A stretch of DNA of 64,000 nt from Istiophorus platypterus (taxonomy: Eukaryota > Chordata > Actinopteri > Istiophoriformes > Istiophoridae), in NCBI GenBank assembly GCA_016859345.1, contig CM029122.1:11543575-11607574 (forward strand), given 5' to 3'. The position numbers were made by a program, and so were the translations under genes. The notes under the pieces are model-generated. The model was not told the origin of the DNA. It made no database searches and saw nothing but the letters and a program-made list of their open reading frames with translations. Below, piece by piece: positions 39,269 through 51,299 of this stretch. How positions within the stretch are numbered: position 1 is the first letter of the stretch; every line of letters begins with the position of its first letter.

Positions 39269-39680
39269 TTTAAAGGAGCAGTCTGACATTCTGGGACAAT
39301 TTTTTCTTTTTCCTGTCATCAGTTATTTGGAAGCCAGAGCCAGCAGATGGTCAGCTTAACTTAGCAAAAACATTGAAACAGCTAGCCTGGCTCTGTCTGA
39401 AGGTTAAAAAAAAATAATCCCACCAGCACCTGTAAAGCTCAATAACATGTGATTTAATCCTCATGAAGCTGAGATCTAAAAATGTGTTCATTAGTGAGCT
39501 TTGCTGAGCCAGCTGTTTCACCCTGCCTCTAGTTGTTATGCTAAGCTAAATAAATCGCCTGCTGGCTCTAGCATAATGTTTAGTTTAATGACATGAGAGT
39601 GGAATTGATCTTCTCATCTAACTCTGGGCAAGAAAACAAATAAGCCTATTTCCCAAAATTTTGAAATATTCCCTTAAGGT
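39269..39680. mobile_element. Non-autonomous DNA transposon (MITE-like), near full length
   Basis: Begins TTTAAAGGAGCAGTCTGACA and ends with ATTTTGAAATATTCCCTTAA, which are degenerate inverted ends. Inside are the family phrases CAGCTAGCCTGGCTCTGTC, CACCAGCACCTGTAAAGCTC and TATGCTAAGCTAAATAA. I recall this arrangement from a repeat widespread in percomorph fish. It has no open frame. Confidence 0.6.
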
Positions 39681-42580
39681 GACTTGGCCACTGTTGAATC
39701 ATTTAATTTAGTCATATTCAGAATTGAACTACAATCCGATATTCATTTGAATACAAACAACCTGATGGTGAAAATTATCTTGCATTGCTTTCAAACACAA
39801 CAGTGCAGTAGGTATCCTTATGGCTGATATCAAGGAGTAATTGTTTCTCCATGAATGTTTCCTTGAGCAAGTTCCTAAGCCTTTGGAAATATGAAAAAAC
39901 ACAAAATTTATTTTCAAGACCATGAACACATGCACTTGTGTCTGCAACAGCACTGAGAAAAACAATGTGACGTCATCCCTGATTGTGAAAGTCTCCAGGA
40001 CACAAGTATTAAATCCTGTTAAAAGTCATACTGACGTATTGATGACACTAACACACATAAGTCACACGGTTAATTTACTGTAAAGTGAGTCACTCAGATA
40101 AATGCTTTGTAATGTAAAATTATTTGTAGCCATGGCAATGTTAGAACCAATGCCATTCTCTTTTACTTTCAGACTGTAATAAGTGTAGAGTGGGTGCAAC
40201 GCAGTAAAAAAAAAGTCTATCTATCTTCTGTTAAGTGTTTGCTTCAGCTGAGTTATAACAAGTAAAAATGACAATAGAGTATCATTTATTTTGATTTAGA
40301 TCAAGGCAGTCGGCCCTTTGATACTTAATCAAACCAGATGGAAGTTGAGAGTTTACAGATAAGGATTTCTGAGTTGGCAGAGGTGAGGCCCAGATAGGGT
40401 TGATCTCATCTCATCTCTGCTGCCTGCCAAGCAGAAGAAACATGAGCCGCCTGCCTACCTGAGTCATGCACTTCCCTCTCTTAAACAAACACGCTTGCAT
40501 ATTCATCTACGAGGGCACACACGCACCCACAGTTTAGGACACACATACAATACGCCATCTATGTAAACACTGCCTCTGATGCAAAGACTATGTCATGCTA
40601 GAACAACCATGCAAAACACTTTCTGTAATGTGCCTCTGAGCATGCTGTTCTTATTCATCTCACATGCCTTCATCAGTCACATTCATGTATGCTTTTCATG
40701 TCCTTCAAAATTCTTAAACACAGGTACACAGCACTATATCTTTCCTCTTAGTGACTGGCTGTCTTGCTGAAAAAAACACTGTTTGTTAACTGGAGAGAAG
40801 CTGCAAAATATCAACGAATACATAACAAACATGCGTGGACTTGCAGAAGGCCATGCATGCACATATACAGCACAGGCTCATGCAAGCATGTGTTAATGTG
40901 TACAACATCTGATCCTGCCCTAAAAGACTTGACACTCCACGTTTCAAAAAATTTCCGAAACCCTTTGTACAGCGAGCTCTTGTGCAATAGAGAACCCTCG
41001 ATCATATGAATCATAACATGCAACCTTTTGCAAGCTCTGACATTCTCATTCTACAGCATGAAGCAAGAAATAATTCTGGTGGGTCTGTATTGATTTTCAA
41101 GACCTACCTTTGACAGTGAAAGCTGTTGAAGAAAATTGTTTTCCTGTAATAAGTGTAAGACATTTATTGGCAAAAAATATATTATCACTTTAAATCAATA
41201 GGATATTTTGAACCAACAGCATCAAATCATGTGATATTAGTTCAAGCCTATTAATATTTCAAGGGGATATTAGATACAGGATTTGTAAATGTTAGAGGAA
41301 GTTCAGGGAGTCAGAATCACGTTGACAGATTTGACTTGGATTTCATGGCTGATGAGCATTAGCTGCACCGAGACTCAAAATAATCAAAAGTGGATTAAGA
41401 CTTAATATTTATGAAATCATTTTTCCCTTTTAGTTTTTGTTAGCGGAAAAAAAAACCTGTAGATTTGGATTTATTCCTCAAACAACGACAAGCTGTACAT
41501 GCAATCATCCATTTAATTCTCAACATTGCAAATATACTACGAGAAATACGTATATCTGGAAAGAAAAAGAAAAAGATAGAGGCCCAGCTGGCCCATGTCT
41601 CCTGCATATATGCTTTGCTTCAAGCATATAGTGAGTAGCACACATGCAGCAGAGATAACATTGCAGCCGAGCTATCTGAATCCAGGACTTACTCTCCATC
41701 CCTCGGGATTCCATATCTGTGCTCGCCTTGGTCCACATTCTTCAAATGACAGTGAGTGTATGTTCGAGGGAGAGAGGGTGAAGAAATTAGTTTTCCTCCC
41801 TCTGAACCAGGCAGGGCTGTTAGCAAAAAGGTTTTAATTGATTTTGAAGTGGTAGCTGCTGGGAATGCCCCTCAACGCCAAAAATGCCTGACACACAGAA
41901 ATCAAAACAGCATATTACCACATCAAAGTGCCAACCACCCTTTGCCATTTGTGTAAACTGAGGTACCAATTATGATGACACAGGGCATTTTTAAAAAAAG
42001 TTAATTCATGAACTTCCCTTTAGCTGTATTGGGTCATCTTATTGCATATGCTCAGGATATGCAACTGCTATTCTACTTCTGGGGGAGGGATTCTTGTTTA
42101 ATGCTTATCATATAGGGAGAGGCAGAAGGGAAAGTTTTATACCCCATGGCTGGCTGTGGAGCAAAAAACAAACAAACCTAATCCCTCCCAAAAATAACGC
42201 ACAAATGATTGTCCGTCGAGTAATGGTGTTTGTTCGTCCTTGAAGGTGTTTATCTGAGTGATATGCACAGGTTCAGTCATGTGTTCTCCGCCGTTTCGCT
42301 ATCACACATTCTCCAGCACAGTGTGAGGATCAGCTCTGGGATAAAGAAACTGCTAACCAACAGAAATACCAGTTACTCCACACTGCATCATGACACCTAA
42401 TGGGCCTGCTGTGGCAGAGAGATGCTGAGGATGAAAGGCTTGTACGTTCTCTTGAAATAAAACCTGTATCTCAGCCCTTAGCAGCTTGTTTTAAGTTCCC
42501 TACCAGCACAGTTTGAAAGACCCAATGTTGAGGTATTGATAAAGTTATATCATTGTACAGCTTATTGAGGTCACACAGGT

Positions 42581-42651
<71 letters not shown>
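42581..42651. repeat. Compound CA-TA microsatellite
   Basis: About 15 CA units run straight into about 20 TA units. Confidence 0.95.
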
Positions 42652-42652
<1 letters not shown>

Positions 42653-45600
42653 TTCATTGAAAGGACAGCATTTTCTGTTAATTGACTGTAAATCAGCATC
42701 TAAACTCACATAAGCTTCACTGCTAGTGTACTTTCGCAGGGCTAAGCATGACAAACACGCTATCGGGGTTCACACTTGTCTCCTGCTCGAGGTTTGCCAG
42801 GGGGTAGCCTTTCATGTTAGCTGTGTCGGCAACAGATTTGGCTATCTATGTTGTAAAGAGATTATTAAATGCTAAGAATATATTTGTGTTATTAAAGTGT
42901 TAAAAAAAATAACAGTAGCTTCTCCAGTGAGTTGTAACCTGTTGAAAACATGAGTGGCTTGTGTAGGATCACCATATTCCGCTCTCATTAGTCTGGAAAA
43001 AAGAGAATTTAAATGATGGCAGAATTTATTCCAGTCTAGGAAAACTGTTTAGAGCACATTTCCCTGGTGATCTGGCTCTCTAAGGAATAAATCTTCAAAG
43101 GTAAATCAACACTGAATTACTCAGAGGAGAAAACCGCTGCTGAAATTCTCTCTGTGGGTGAAAGTGTTGAACATGCTGCACTCTTGACCACACCCCAAAC
43201 AGTGATGTTTTCAATCAAGTGCAAAGAAAATTAAAAAAGAAAAAGAAAATCGCAAGCTTTTACATTTCTGATTGGTTGCTAGAGGTGCACAGTGATGTAA
43301 ACTTTCCTCGAACCATCAATTTTCTGCTCTCTTTGAATCAGGATGGATTTTCCCTTTTAGTCGAAAGCAAGATAAAGAGAGGAAAAAGACTGATTTATAG
43401 CAGTGTTCACAGTGAGGAATTACGGACACCCAGTCAGCGCGGCATCAGTAAAGCAAATGCTATAAAGATATGAACAAATCTATTGTTCATATTGTTCTTT
43501 TGCCTGCTGGGTCATTTTGTAATTCAAGGTTATAAGCTATAAATGAAATATAAAGAGCAGCTTCTGTGATTGCTACATCTGTACTGTGTGTAATTAGGCA
43601 GGGACTGGCAGATGATGAATAAAAGAAAATGTGGCCTGAAAGTATCACGGGGCCTCTCATTACCTCCATTATAACTTTGAGTCTGAGTGTGCTGTAAATG
43701 ACATACCTACATGTGGACGTCGACCAGACCATCTCTCTGCCCTGGAGGCCTACTGTGTCACACTGTAAGACCCTGATGATATGTGACAGGCCTGCCTGCC
43801 TCAGTGTGATATCAACCAGCTGTTCAGAAAGAGAGATAGAGAGAATCTGCAGAGAGGGAGAGAGAGAGAGTGAGAGAGACCTAAAGTCTATTAGCTTCAT
43901 GTTTTTTACCATATATGCACCTGATTTGAACAACAGATGGAACAGATTCAAGTCTCACAAAAAATACACTAATAAGGATCATAAATTAGATATACTTTTA
44001 CTGTTAGTACTCTCACCGAGTTGGTTACCATGGTAGCCACATTATTATGGATGATTTCAAAGGGGGATGGTAATCAGATCGTCTATTTTAGTATTTTAGT
44101 TGAAACGATTATGTACACATTCCATATCAATAAAGTATCTTCACTGCAGTGTATTTTTGATTAGAAAATATCAGGAAAGATCTTAAATTTTTATAGCATT
44201 TAAATAGCATTTCTAGTTGGAAGTGTAGATTTAGAAATGTAAAATAATGTAATAATTCGATATGGTCACATATGAATGTAACTGTGCAACTGTATAAATG
44301 AGAGGTGCATATTTGTGTGTGTTTGTGTTTGTGTGTATGTAGTTGTAAATGTGGTATATAAACATGACTGTTGTAAATGTGCCAGGTCCTTCGTCGAACT
44401 GTACAGTGTTTGTCAGCTAATTAGCAACATGAATTAGTAGAACAGCAGTTGGGGGAGCGCCTCACATGCAGAGAAAGGCTGATGGGAGCTGATGTGAGCA
44501 GCAGAGCGTCGTTGCTGGTGACTGAAGAAGGGTGGTGGTGGTGGGGGGGGGTGACAGATTCTAAAAAACCACTGCTAATGAAGATGTCAGCTCACCAGCA
44601 TAAAGTAACTATCTTAGTCACAGGCGGGGCAGCCGTCAAAACTGGCGTTATGGCGTGAATAAACTACTCAGACAGCGTAGACATACACATGCCAGTGCGG
44701 GGAACAAAAGCATTTGTGCTTCTGAGAACACAATTATCTCACTACAGTAGGGTTGTTGGAGTGCTGTTGGGATTGCACAGCTTGTCAAATGTGCAAAACC
44801 AAACCAAAGAAAACAGCAAATTCTATCAGATTGGCTCTGTTTGTTTGACAGATATGTCTGACTGGAGCTGTGCTTCATCCCAGTCTCTCCTGTGTGATTT
44901 GGGTGCACAGGCAAATACTGTAATCCACAATGGCTGCAGTATGGTGACTTAAAGCAGCAAGGGCAACTGAAAATTTGTCGTCGTTTACAATTTAGTTTGC
45001 TTTCATGGTGCTGGGTGTGTTATCATGACAATATGAGGGCTAAAGTGTTGGGGAAAAAAACATCTACATTAAATGTGCCCCTCAAGAAAAAAATGTTCTA
45101 GCTGCCTAAAAGAGCAAAATAAATAAGTTAGATCTATACTGTGTAACAGAAAATGAATATGTGTCATAGATACTGTAATAGATGAATGCAAAACCGTACA
45201 GACACGTTGCAAATAAAATGAGGGGAAAGATGCAGAGACTGACACTCCATAGTTTTCCCTATTGACTGTCAGAAAAGTGCAAACCTCTCAGCGAACCCCT
45301 TTCTGGGTCTTATTCCCTTTCACACAGTGAGTACCACTAAGGTGCAGTGTGGTCAAAGTCAAAGTCACCATGACATTTCTACCATCGCTACCTTTTTGGG
45401 GAAACATTTTAGAGGCGAAACCCTGATGCTCGCTGGCTGTGAGGAAAGCCTCAAGTGCCGGTGGCTGATGTATTGGCTGATTAGCAGCTTGCATGGCCTC
45501 TGCTGATAGAGCTCCCCGATAGCTTCAGAGCCTCTGTATATTTGTTGCCCTGCTCTGAGATGGCAATGAGTGAATGTTGCGGAAGCAGCTGACATTTCCC

Positions 45601-47671
45601 TCTCCTCTCATCCCTCAGCTAAGAGGGCTCCTCTCTGCAGTAGCTCTGCCACTATCAAAATCAGATAATGTCAAAACTACACACAGACAGTGCTGAACCA
45701 GCTCAGCCGTTGTTTTCCCAATTTCTCAACCATGAAAGTTCACAACAACAGTTTCATCCAAAAATCTCAGTTGTGCTAAATGAAAAAGTCCTGCTCTAGC
45801 TGATATCTCACACTTCATGCTACTTCTGTTTCCTTGGTGATGCTTGATCCAGATTGCCTTTGGCAGCAACTCATCTGCAAGCTGAATAGATGCATGGTAA
45901 CTCCCGCTGCGCTAGTTGCATATGTCATCAGTTATTCACATCGGGTGCATGTTGCTGTCACTGATATTTCTTTGATATAACTGCCCGATGATTTATTAAC
46001 AAAAAAAAAAAAAATCTGAATGATTCTATTATGACTGATGACAGATGTGATGATAACCAGAGGTGGCTTTAAGGTTTGGGCCACAGGAAAGCAGCAGTCT
46101 CACTGCAAAAGCCACCCTGCAGTCCTATAAGGAAGCAACAATGGTGTGTTTGTTACAATTTTATCAGCTCTGGGTAGTATGTTGCATATAATCCCTAAAT
46201 GAAAAATCTATTTCTTCTCTGTCGGTGGGTTGGAAACGTCTTTGCCATCTTGTTAAACAGAGTACTCTGTGGAGAATAACAGAGAGGGAATGACAAAGGA
46301 GAAATGTGTTCCATGAAGAGTCGGTTAAGATTCTTTATTTTATTCATGTGCAATACAAAAAAAAAAAAAGCAAGTCAACAAAAATGCTGGATTGATTTCA
46401 ATTTGACACACAAATCAGTACAATCTCGATAGTGCTGTTATAATGAAATCTAATCTTGTCACCCATCATCTCTATTTCTTTTTTTTCTGTCACGGGAGAC
46501 CCAGTATACTGCAAATACGATTAAAGGTAGCAGCAACAGCATATGCAAATAAACATGTAGACTGACAGGCACACAAACATCAAAGACAAATGCATACTGT
46601 ACATATTGATAAAGCAGCTTTGGTGGTTCATCTGTGCAGTTCCAGTGCAGCTGTGAAAGGAAAAAAACGGGAGCTCTGAGTTTGTTGAGAGCTCCCTTGA
46701 CAGGGAGCAGAGCAGGCTATTACTTCATATTGCACCATTTAAGCTGTTTTTATTTTGGACTCTCCGGCTCCTTCTACCAGCTGACGCCATCTCTGGGGAT
46801 AACAATCAGGCCTCCGCAAGAAAAGGCAGACAGCTCCTAACAGTTTAGAGAGTTGTATACAGTTTGTGTGTGTCTATATATTTGTGTGCTGAAGTGTTGC
46901 TGGAAAATGAGGTAATTCCCTCGCTGTGTTTGCGTGAAAAGCCCGTGGCTGGCACGCAGGCTCAGTTTGCTTCAGCTTTTCTCGAATCCTGCGATTGTGG
47001 GTGACGTTCTGCAGTCTGAGGTTCACCATCACACACTCACATCCTCTGGGACCTCAGGCCCACTTCCATTCCCTCCACCTCCACTCGCTCACCGGTCGTT
47101 AGGGGCCAAGAGTCCTCATTTCTACAAGTCAAAGAGGTTCTCAGATTGGTTGCAGCGATGACCAGCTCCAAAGCCCTATGACTCCCCCATCTGTACGTTA
47201 TCATGGTGGCTTTTGCACGTCTCCGTCCTTATGGGTAACAATAGCTCCCTCTAGTGCGGTCAAATGATAAGACTCATGCGGAGAGACAGGAGAGAGTGGC
47301 ACACAGAGGCAGATTAAGAACGTATAGCTTTTGGTTCGGGGTGAAGAACACAGGCCAGTTCTGTCAGGCCCGTGTCCTCTCATGCTGAGAAAAGGGAATA
47401 TCAAAGGCAAGATAGGGCCACGAGGGAGTAGAGAGGAATTGAGGGTATAAGCAAAGAGATTCACTGAGCCGAGGTGAGAGGAGGCAAAAAGTGCTTCAGA
47501 GAAGACTTTCAGATTTCAGGAGGGTTATTATATAATTCGTGCTCTTGGTAGTTTGAGTGTCTCTCACTCCATGTGTCACCCCTACCTCTGCGCCAGGACA
47601 CATTATGCTCTAGTTGAGGAGGGTTTCTTAGGGCTAATCATTTGTGCTGTTTACTGTGTTTTATATTGCAT

Positions 47672-47676
<5 letters not shown>

Positions 47677-47726
<50 letters not shown>

Positions 47727-47746
47727 CATATACATATATATATATA
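47677..47746. repeat. TA dinucleotide array left of the retroelement remnant
   Basis: About 30 TA units with a CATACATATACA interruption near the right end. It lies directly past the 3' end of the minus-strand retroelement fragment. Confidence 0.95.
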
Positions 47747-47757
47747 AAATCTCCCTC

Positions 47758-48345
47758 TCACCCTCTCAGGGGTGGTGTGTCTTCCTTCCTCTTCCAGAGG
47801 CCTGGGAGTTTGAGGGTTCTGAGCAGTATCTTAGCTGTTCCTAGGACGTTGTACCTGGAATCCGCTGGAGCCACTCTCCCAGTTTGTGGGTCATAGCCCC
47901 TCACCGGTCCGATTAGCACTGACACTACTGTTGCCTTTACTCCCCACATCTTTTCTAGTTCCTCTCTCAGCCCTTGATATTTTTCAAGCTGGTATTCTTT
48001 CTTCCTCATGTAGCTTTCACACAGCATTGTGTCACCACTTCCTTTTTCTCTTTTTTTTGTCGATCGACACAATGTCTGTTTGGTTAGCCGTCACCAGTTT
48101 GTCAGTCTGGACTGGAAGTCCCACAGGATCTTATCTTGGTCATTCTCAGTCACTTTAGGAGGCTTCTTCCATTCTGACCTTGGACCTCCAGCCCATACTC
48201 ATATGCAGATGTTCCTGTACACTATGCAGGCCATTTGGATACGACTTTCCGTATATACTGTTTCTGCCTGCATCTTACACCCTGCTATTATGTGTTTAAG
48301 TGTTTCAGAAGTGTGTTTTTCACAACCTGCACCCAGAGTCCTGTC
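47758..48345 (-). mobile_element. R2-like non-LTR retrotransposon, 5'-truncated 3' ORF remnant
   Basis: Minus-strand translation includes KILWDFQ, LEKYQGLREELEKMWGVKAT and VLGTAKILLRTLKLPGLW. This is the C-terminal tail I associate with fish elements annotated as type-1 retrotransposable element R2. An in-frame stop (within YRNICI*VWAGG) and frame breaks show it is not functional. The catalytic YADD region is missing. TA arrays abut both sides. Confidence 0.65.
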
Positions 48346-48346
48346 T

Positions 48347-48349
<3 letters not shown>

Positions 48350-48404
<55 letters not shown>
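48350..48404. repeat. TA dinucleotide array right of the retroelement remnant
   Basis: Around 27 uninterrupted TA units at the truncated 5' edge of the minus-strand retroelement fragment. Confidence 0.95.
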
Positions 48405-48408
<4 letters not shown>

Positions 48409-49739
48409 ACTATATGTTACTTATCACATAAGTGATCCCCTGACTGTGAATTGTGTTGTACCAATCTATCTGGCAAGTGTTGAGTTATTTCAGTTGATAA
48501 CTTAAATTCAAAAGTTAATGTCTGGTGATCACTAAGGCAGAAATGAAACTAATAACATTAATGTGCTCAATGTGCCATCTGGGTGTGTCAGAAAACCAGA
48601 CAATCAGGGCCCTAAGTGTAATGACCTCAAACTAATAATACACCAGTGATTGACAAGTCTGCAGTTGTGCAAATTCCAAATGCTTTTGCTTTCAGGTAAA
48701 TAAAGCTTTCACTTCAGTTGTCCATTAACAAGTAGCTCATGCTTCAACCACAGATATGTATTCTGCTGTGATATTGCTGAGCTACAATGTGGCATAACCT
48801 TTATAGCAGTGTTTGTATGTTTGTGCACTTAAAAGCAGTATTCATGTTCCTGTAGTTCAAGAAGTTGTGTTGTTATAGTACAATTGGTTACACAGTTTTC
48901 ATGAATAGTGTCCATTCATGGCATGAAGGACAGAGCATCAAGCTGATGCCAAATCAGATCTGGAATGAGATCATAGCATTGGAGATAACCAGCTTAAAGC
49001 ATCCAGCTACATGCTGGCAAACTGGGAACCGCAATGACTTCTTCTGTAACGTGAGTTTTTAAAATGAAAGGGTTATAGATGAGGTCGTGTACGTCTCACT
49101 TTTCACTTGGCAAGGAATGCAACAGCATCTCTGTTAAAACAAGAACTGATGATATGACTGTTCAAAATGCTAATGTTCAGACTTTATTAAAGCAAAGGGC
49201 ATGGCAAGGGAGTTCTAGCATGGCTCTTGTAGTCCCCACTACATCTAGTCTCTGCTGCATAGACACAAGCATCGCTTTGCCTCCAAAATTCAGTGTTTCT
49301 TTGTTTGCTCTGACAGGCATTGCCATGGAAACACAGGGGAGTGGAATAAGAGTAAAGTTAAGAAGGAGGCTGCAAGAGGGAGCTAGTCCACCAGACTGTG
49401 AAGGGCTGGTATAATTCAAGACCAAAGACAGTGCTACATCATCTCTCTCTGGGGCTGAGGGAACCGCAACCTGCCTGAAAGTTCCTCTTTGCACACCTGG
49501 TTTCTCACATCCTTCAGAAAATCACTGTTAGTTTTATCTTAAATTGTACATAACTGGTACATAGTCATTGGCAAAGAGTCTTTCTCTGTATGGTAGTATT
49601 CTGATGGTGAAAGAGAGAGACAGACACTACTTTCTTCTCCCTTAGTTAGTTAATTTGATTACCCTCCAGGATCCAATTTTGTTGAGTAGGAACATCTTTT
49701 AAAATGCAGCGGCTGTAATGTCAAAGAGATTTACAATCC

Positions 49740-50100
49740 CACGTTCACATGCAAGCCTACTGTATATAAGCAGAGTGCAGCTTTTGAGTATTTGGACAAT
49801 ACCATGCTTTGTTGTTTTGGCACAGTGAAATGTCTACAACTCACTGACACCAGCAGACATTTGGTGTCTTCTGGGGTGATGGTTTTTCAAGACTGCATTG
49901 CAATCATCTCTGCCTGGTGGATTTTAGCTGCAGTCTGGCCTTCAAGAAGAGAGAAACACGATTAAATGGATTGAGGTTATTGACTTGGCAAATCAAGAAC
50001 ATTCCTCTGGCCCTAACTGCTCTGGCTATGTATTTAGGACCAATGACCTGATGCGTTGTCCTAAAACAGGGGGACTATGTATGAAGAAGGCTACAGTACC
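49740..50100. repeat. Probable dispersed repeat remnant
   Basis: Phrases such as GATTGAGGTTATTGACTTGG, CAAATCAAGAACATTCC and AACTGCTCTGGCTATGTATT resemble a non-coding element often found in teleost genomes. Recognition is from memory only; boundaries may extend left to about 48.5 kb. Confidence 0.35.
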
Positions 50101-50921
50101 TAAGTTGTACAAACATTAGAACATCTTGGAAATCAGACATTTGATCTCATATTTATTGTGTCAATTAAGCCAAGATGCTGGAGCAGAGCCAAAACAATGC
50201 ATAAAGGATTACAAATGCACAAACACACATTCAGTGAAGCACAAACAGCCTCCATAACTTATAAGTGAAATTGTACATCAAGAGTCACATGTAAATGAAA
50301 CTAATCTAAAAAAGAATGTCAACTAAAAAAAACACTTGGTAAGATAAATATCTACTGAAAGCAAAAAAACTTTTATGGTTATAAGAACTTCCGCTGCATG
50401 AATGTAACCGCTTTACATTCATGTAACCGCTCACTGTCTGCACAAATACTGGTCACACACGAACATATCAGCAGATTTGCAGCTGTCCTTAGCACTCTCC
50501 GAACCACAGAGCACTTCCTGGTTGAGTCACTACTGTCTAACTTGCAGAGAAATATTTCCAATCTTTCCACATTGCATGCTTAGCTGCCCCCTTAGTCACG
50601 CTAAGCAATGACTCCTTCTCATCGAAGGCATAGTATCAAGCTGCCTCTTATGTTTCTACATAAAAAGGAATCTGTCACTCAGTGTATGCTGCTTTGTGGG
50701 TGTAAAGCAACAAAGTTGATCTGCTGCCTAGCTCAACTGTTCATTGCAAGTAAGATGTAAGAGGCTGGTGATTATGCAAATACATTTTAGCCGTAAAGTG
50801 AAAAGTGCCTGTTTAATTTTAATGGTTTAATAAAATTCATTAATTCATAAAGGCAAATTATTCCCAGCTGCACGGAGGGTGAAACATTTAAACTATTTTC
50901 TTATGGAAAATTATCAACAGA

Positions 50922-50927
50922 TTTATT
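50922..50927 (-). terminator. cd101: Candidate polyadenylation signal of the cd101-like gene
   Basis: AATAAA on the minus strand, about 170 nt beyond the TGA. The surrounding sequence is AT-rich. This is the nearest consensus hexamer I noticed; transcript ends are not otherwise visible. Confidence 0.35.
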
Positions 50928-51096
50928 AAAACAGGTTTAACTTTTAGTAACAAATGAATAAAAGAATACGCACAGTAATTTTTTTAAATTTTAAAACATT
51001 ATTGTGTATACTGCATGGTACATAAAAATTGTGAGTACATATTTTCTCTTCAGCTCCTCTCCTCTGCAGTCTCTCTCCACTTCTGGCCTATGAGGT

Positions 51097-51299
51097 TCAG
51101 TCCTCTAGGCTGGGTATGGTGTTCAGATGGTGCTCCTCTGCCCACAGAGATGGTCCTGACTTCTCTCCTCCTGGGCCCTTGCTCTTCTTGTATATCTTCA
51201 GCACCAGCAGGAATATCACCAACATTGAGAGGATGACGGAAGCTGCAAAAATCCCTATCCAGGTATATGTATTGCATTCCTGCTCAAATCCAGCTTCTC
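51097..51299 (-). CDS. cd101: cd101-like last coding exon: membrane span and tail
   Basis: After a short stalk (EAGFEQECNTYT) comes a hydrophobic stretch from WIGIFAAS to LLVL, then the basic stop-transfer residues KIYKK. The tail has 33 residues and ends SLED, then TGA. I see no ITIM-like tyrosine motif and no juxtamembrane cysteine cluster such as the one known from IGSF8. Confidence 0.9.

Larger units (their letters stand above)
33441..50921. other. Intergenic region between igsf3 and the cd101-like gene
   Basis: No supportable gene on either strand. It contains a MITE-like element (39.27-39.68 kb), a probable dispersed repeat (38.52-39.01 kb), a reverse-transcriptase remnant between TA arrays (47.7-48.4 kb) and a probable repeat-derived stretch (about 49.74-50.10 kb). 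Most of the rest is AT-rich with short A runs. Confidence 0.55.

Noticed and set aside
43487..43951. 154-codon open frame on the minus strand
   Set aside because: Includes a CT-repeat-encoded SLSLSLSP stretch and no recognisable domain; likely chance.
49177..49494. Overlapping open frames on both strands near 49.1-49.5 kb
   Set aside because: No domain recognised on either strand; the neighbourhood looks repeat-derived.
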